Shown here piece by piece: positions 61,361 to 64,000 of a DNA stretch of 64,000 bases (positions are counted from its first letter, which is position 1; the number at the start of each line of letters is the position of its first letter). Below the pieces are notes generated by a model that saw nothing but the letters and a program-made list of their open reading frames with translations, was not told the origin of the DNA and made no database searches. This DNA comes from an uncultured Blautia sp. Lineage in GTDB: Bacteria; Bacillota; Clostridia; Lachnospirales; Lachnospiraceae. The stretch covers positions 1 through 64,000 of the forward strand of contig URMH01000006.1 in NCBI GenBank assembly GCA_900549015.1. Direction: 5' to 3'. The position numbers were made by a program, and so were the translations under genes.

Positions 61361-63519
61361 GCCAATTCCTCCTCTGATAACTGAGACATTGCAATCTGAC
61401 GATAAACCTCGCATTTTTTCATAAGCTCTGCATGGGTTCCCATTCCCGCCATATGGCCGTCGTCCAGTACAATGATCCTGTCTGCGTGTAAAATCGTGCT
61501 GATACGCTGCGCCACAATGATCGTGGTCGCATCTTTTGTATGCTCTTTTAAGGCGCCGCGCAGTCTGCTGTCCGTCTTAAAATCAAGTGCGGAAAAACTG
61601 TCGTCAAAAATAAAGATTTCCGGTTTCTTTGCAATGGCTCTCGCAATGGAAAGACGCTGCTTCTGTCCTCCGGATACGTTTGTTCCTCCCTGTGCGATAG
61701 GAGAATGATACCCCTTTGGTTTTTCCTCAATAAAATCCTGCGCCTGGGCGATCCGGGCTGCTGTTTTTACCTCTTCTTCTGAAATATCTGTTTTTCCGTA
61801 ACGGATATTGGAATCAATGGTTCCTGAGAAAAGAACACCTTTCTGCGGCACATATCCAAGACAGTCTCTAAGCTCCTTCTGGGACATATCCCGAACGTCC
61901 ACTCCATCTATGGAAACAGAACCTTCCGTCACATCGTAAAATCTCGGGATCAGATTTACCAGGGTACTTTTTCCGCTTCCCGTACTTCCGATAATGGCTA
62001 CTGTCTCTCCTTTTTCCGCCTTAAAATGAATATCCGTAAGAACGTTTTCTCCTGCCTCCGGATAAGCAAAGGACACATGGTTAAATTCTACTGTTCCTCT
62101 TTCTTCTTTATGAGGATGCTCCGGATCTTCCGGGTCTTTGATCGAAACTTCTGTTTTTAAAATTTCATCAATACGAAGTGCTGCCACATTTGCCCTCGGA
62201 AGCATAATGGACATGGCGGTGATCATTAAGAATGAAATAATGATCTGCATTGCATACTGGATAAACGCCATGACATTACCAACCTGCATGGTTCCGTTAT
62301 CTACTGCATGGGAACCGCTGTAAATAATAAGAACAGAAACGCCGTTCATGATCAGCATCATAACAGGCATCATAAATGTCATACAGCGGTTTACAAAAAG
62401 GTTTGTTTTTGTGAGCGTCTTATTTGCCTCCTCAAAACGCTCCTCCTCATGTTTTTCCCGGCTGAATGCCCGGATAACCGGAATACCGGTCAGGATTTCC
62501 CTTGATACAAGATTCAGTTTGTCAATCAATGTCTGAAGCTTTGTAAATTTCGGCATTGCGATCATAAAAAGTAAAATGATCACTGCCAGAATAAGCACAA
62601 CGGCTACTCCCAGGATCCATGTCATGGAAGCGTCTGTATTAAGAACACGGATTACACCGCCGATTCCCAGGATCGGCGCATATAAAACGATTCGGAACAT
62701 CATTGCCATAACCATCTGCACCTGCTGCACATCGTTTGTGCTTCTTGTGATCAGAGAGGCTGTGGAAAACTTGTGATATTCTCTGCTGGAAAAACTCATA
62801 ACCTTTCTGTAGACACTGTTTCGAAGGTCGTGACCAAGAGACGCTGCCACCCTCGCTGATAAGAATGTAACAGAAATCGCCGCCATCATAATAATGAGAG
62901 CCATCAAAAGCATTTTCCCTCCGGATACAAGAAGATATTTCATCTGAATGGCATCCACATCTTCTCCCATATCCTCGTATTCCTCATATACAAAGGAAAC
63001 TGCCGCCTGTGTCATGATAGACTCCGGCATCTCTGTAAGCTTTTTATCCATCTCCTCTGTCATTCCCGCAAGTGCCTCCGGAGAAAGCTGTGCCATGACT
63101 TCTGCGGGGTCTGCTCCTTCCGGAATCCCCATCTGGCTTCTCATTGCCTCGCTCTCCTCACTGTCTGAGGAAAATCCGGAGAGTATAAGCATCGGCTTAC
63201 AGAAAATTTCGTTTAAATCCTCCCGCTCTTCCTTTGTAATGTCATCGTGAAGAACGTAAATCCCATCTTCCTGTCTGTAAGCATTGGAAATGTCCGTTAT
63301 ATCCTCCTCGCTCATAAACAGCTCCAGATTTTTAAGAGAAGATTCCCGGATTTTTTCCGGTACTCCGTCCTCGATTCCTTTCTGCTGGATTCCCACATTG
63401 ATGATCTTTGATGTGTAATCCGGCAGAGAAAGATCGCAATATGCCTGCAAAAACAGAAGTCCTATAATAAGAACAATAGAACCTACTGATTTTTTCAGGT
63501 ACTTCATCAGCTTCAGCAT
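61357..63519 (-). CDS. Heterodimeric ABC exporter, degenerate-site subunit
   Basis: The 720-residue partner. It has Walker A GSTGSGKSTLVN and the signature VSGGQKQ, but its Walker B reads IFIFDDSFSALD, with Asp in place of the catalytic Glu. The protein is longer than usual because about 140 residues (roughly 50-190, GIEDGVPEKIRESSLKNLEL onward) lie between the first two membrane helices, so outside the cell. This extracellular domain contains acidic, helix-rich sequence. The ATG overlaps the MarR-type gene by seven bases, so the three genes form one operon. Confidence 0.92.
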   Translation of the reverse strand: MLKLMKYLKKSVGSIVLIIGLLFLQAYCDLSLPDYTSKIINVGIQQKGIEDGVPEKIRESSLKNLELFMSEEDITDISNAYRQEDGIYVLHDDITKEEREDLNEIFCKPMLILSGFSSDSEESEAMRSQMGIPEGADPAEVMAQLSPEALAGMTEEMDKKLTEMPESIMTQAAVSFVYEEYEDMGEDVDAIQMKYLLVSGGKMLLMALIIMMAAISVTFLSARVAASLGHDLRNSVYRKVMSFSSREYHKFSTASLITRSTNDVQQVQMVMAMMFRIVLYAPILGIGGVIRVLNTDASMTWILGVAVVLILAVIILLFMIAMPKFTKLQTLIDKLNLVSREILTGIPVIRAFSREKHEEERFEEANKTLTKTNLFVNRCMTFMMPVMMLIMNGVSVLIIYSGSHAVDNGTMQVGNVMAFIQYAMQIIISFLMITAMSIMLPRANVAALRIDEILKTEVSIKDPEDPEHPHKEERGTVEFNHVSFAYPEAGENVLTDIHFKAEKGETVAIIGSTGSGKSTLVNLIPRFYDVTEGSVSIDGVDVRDMSQKELRDCLGYVPQKGVLFSGTIDSNIRYGKTDISEEEVKTAARIAQAQDFIEEKPKGYHSPIAQGGTNVSGGQKQRLSIARAIAKKPEIFIFDDSFSALDFKTDSRLRGALKEHTKDATTIIVAQRISTILHADRIIVLDDGHMAGMGTHAELMKKCEVYRQIAMSQLSEEELA

Positions 63520-64000
63520 TTCTCTGTCCCCTCTTTCTTCATAAATTTACATTTTCCAACCGGAGTCCCCGGCATACTGTGAAGGTTATTTAACATCTGT
63601 TCAAAAAAGCGGCGCATAAGGCAAAGCTCTGTTTCGGAAAAATCCTGAAACATGATTTTTTCCATTTCTTCTGCCTTTCTCATAATCCGCTTTACGGTTT
63701 CCTTTCCCTTGTCTGTAAGATACACCCTCATAATCCGCTGATCCAGCGCATCTTTTTTTCTGCACACCATTCCGGATTTTTCAAGACGCTGTATGCTTAC
63801 ATTCACAGTTGGCGGTTTAATTTCAAGACATTCCGCTATTTCCTTCTGCGAACACCCATCCCGTCTGCTCAAAATCATAATAAAAGGCATCTGACTGGGA
63901 TGGATTTCCAGCTCTTCAATCTGCTGGAAACAGCGCCCGGCATAATGTCTGCTGATTTCCATAAAAAGCATCTGCAGACTTTTTTCCTCCTGCTCTTTCT
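63513..64000 (-). CDS. MarR-family regulator, 5' end outside window
   Basis: A winged-helix repressor with the MarR core (SQMPFIMILSRRDGCSQKEI, then ECLEIKPPTVNVSIQRLEKSG and DQRIMRVYLTDKGKE). The frame stays open to the right edge (KEQEEKSLQMLFMEISRH), and the ATG at 63971 lies 14 bases from the nearest AGGAGG, so the true start is probably past 64000. The gene overlaps the exporter by seven bases and most likely represses it in response to a toxic compound. Confidence 0.88.
   Translation of the reverse strand, partial: KEQEEKSLQMLFMEISRHYAGRCFQQIEELEIHPSQMPFIMILSRRDGCSQKEIAECLEIKPPTVNVSIQRLEKSGMVCRKKDALDQRIMRVYLTDKGKETVKRIMRKAEEMEKIMFQDFSETELCLMRRFFEQMLNNLHSMPGTPVGKCKFMKKEGTEKC

Overview
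The window looks like chromosome from a spore-forming, low-to-mid GC anaerobic member of the Clostridia, most probably a gut Lachnospiraceae. The support is the mix of genes: an S10 ribosomal operon, spoIIA and spoVA sporulation operons, an alpha/beta spore protein, a valine T-box, a preQ1-type riboswitch, the AddAB nuclease, Feo iron uptake with a DtxR-type repressor, and a Crh-like protein beside whiA. I see no rRNA, tRNA, CRISPR array, prophage or intact insertion sequence. Both edges cut a gene (rplB on the left, a marR-type gene on the right).

Layout. 1-3.1 kb: minus-strand rpsJ-rplC-rplD-rplW-rplB, led by a strong promoter and a folded leader. 3.2-5.5 kb: a three-hairpin element, a signal-peptidase-like membrane protein and a PAP2 phosphatase. 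5.5-9.3 kb: tcdA, murB, rapZ, whiA and a Crh-like gene, with no yvcK between rapZ and whiA. 9.4-12.5 kb: the spoVA operon in the order AB-AC-AD-AE-AA behind a sigma-G-like promoter. 12.6-14.6 kb: a nuclease-like gene with a frameshifted start, a 51-bp tandem repeat that appears to have grown out of its 3' end, then queT under a two-part leader. 14.6-20.2 kb: an M42 peptidase, spoIIAA-spoIIAB-sigF, a TPR/zinc-ribbon protein and folC, with small genes tucked between. 20.3-25.4 kb: an LtaS-like enzyme and T-box-controlled valS. 25.4-30 kb: an ABC transporter whose permease carries a roughly 490-residue coiled coil.

30.1-36.2 kb is the most interesting stretch: an iron module. feoA, feoB and a FeoB-associated Cys-rich protein are followed by a 26-residue membrane peptide, a 98-residue glycine-zipper/helical protein and a P1B-type ATPase with an N-terminal IPGRIRI motif. 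The last genes resemble ferrosome (fez) loci, which build lipid-bounded iron stores. A divergent DtxR-family repressor and three copies of the palindrome TTAG-N6-CTAA, one overlapping the feoA -10 box, suggest a local iron regulon. The third copy sits in front of a truncated ABC-transporter remnant.

36.2-43 kb: cdd and deoB, a spore protein, a PadR-DUF1700-DUF4097-PspC envelope operon and a GH31 glucosidase. 43-52 kb: an RsmF-like methyltransferase and addBA. 52-64 kb: nadE, hslO, a methyltransferase, a lipoprotein, HelD, a UPF0145 protein and a MarR-controlled heterodimeric ABC exporter. Product names come from motif and family recognition by eye; no database search was possible.
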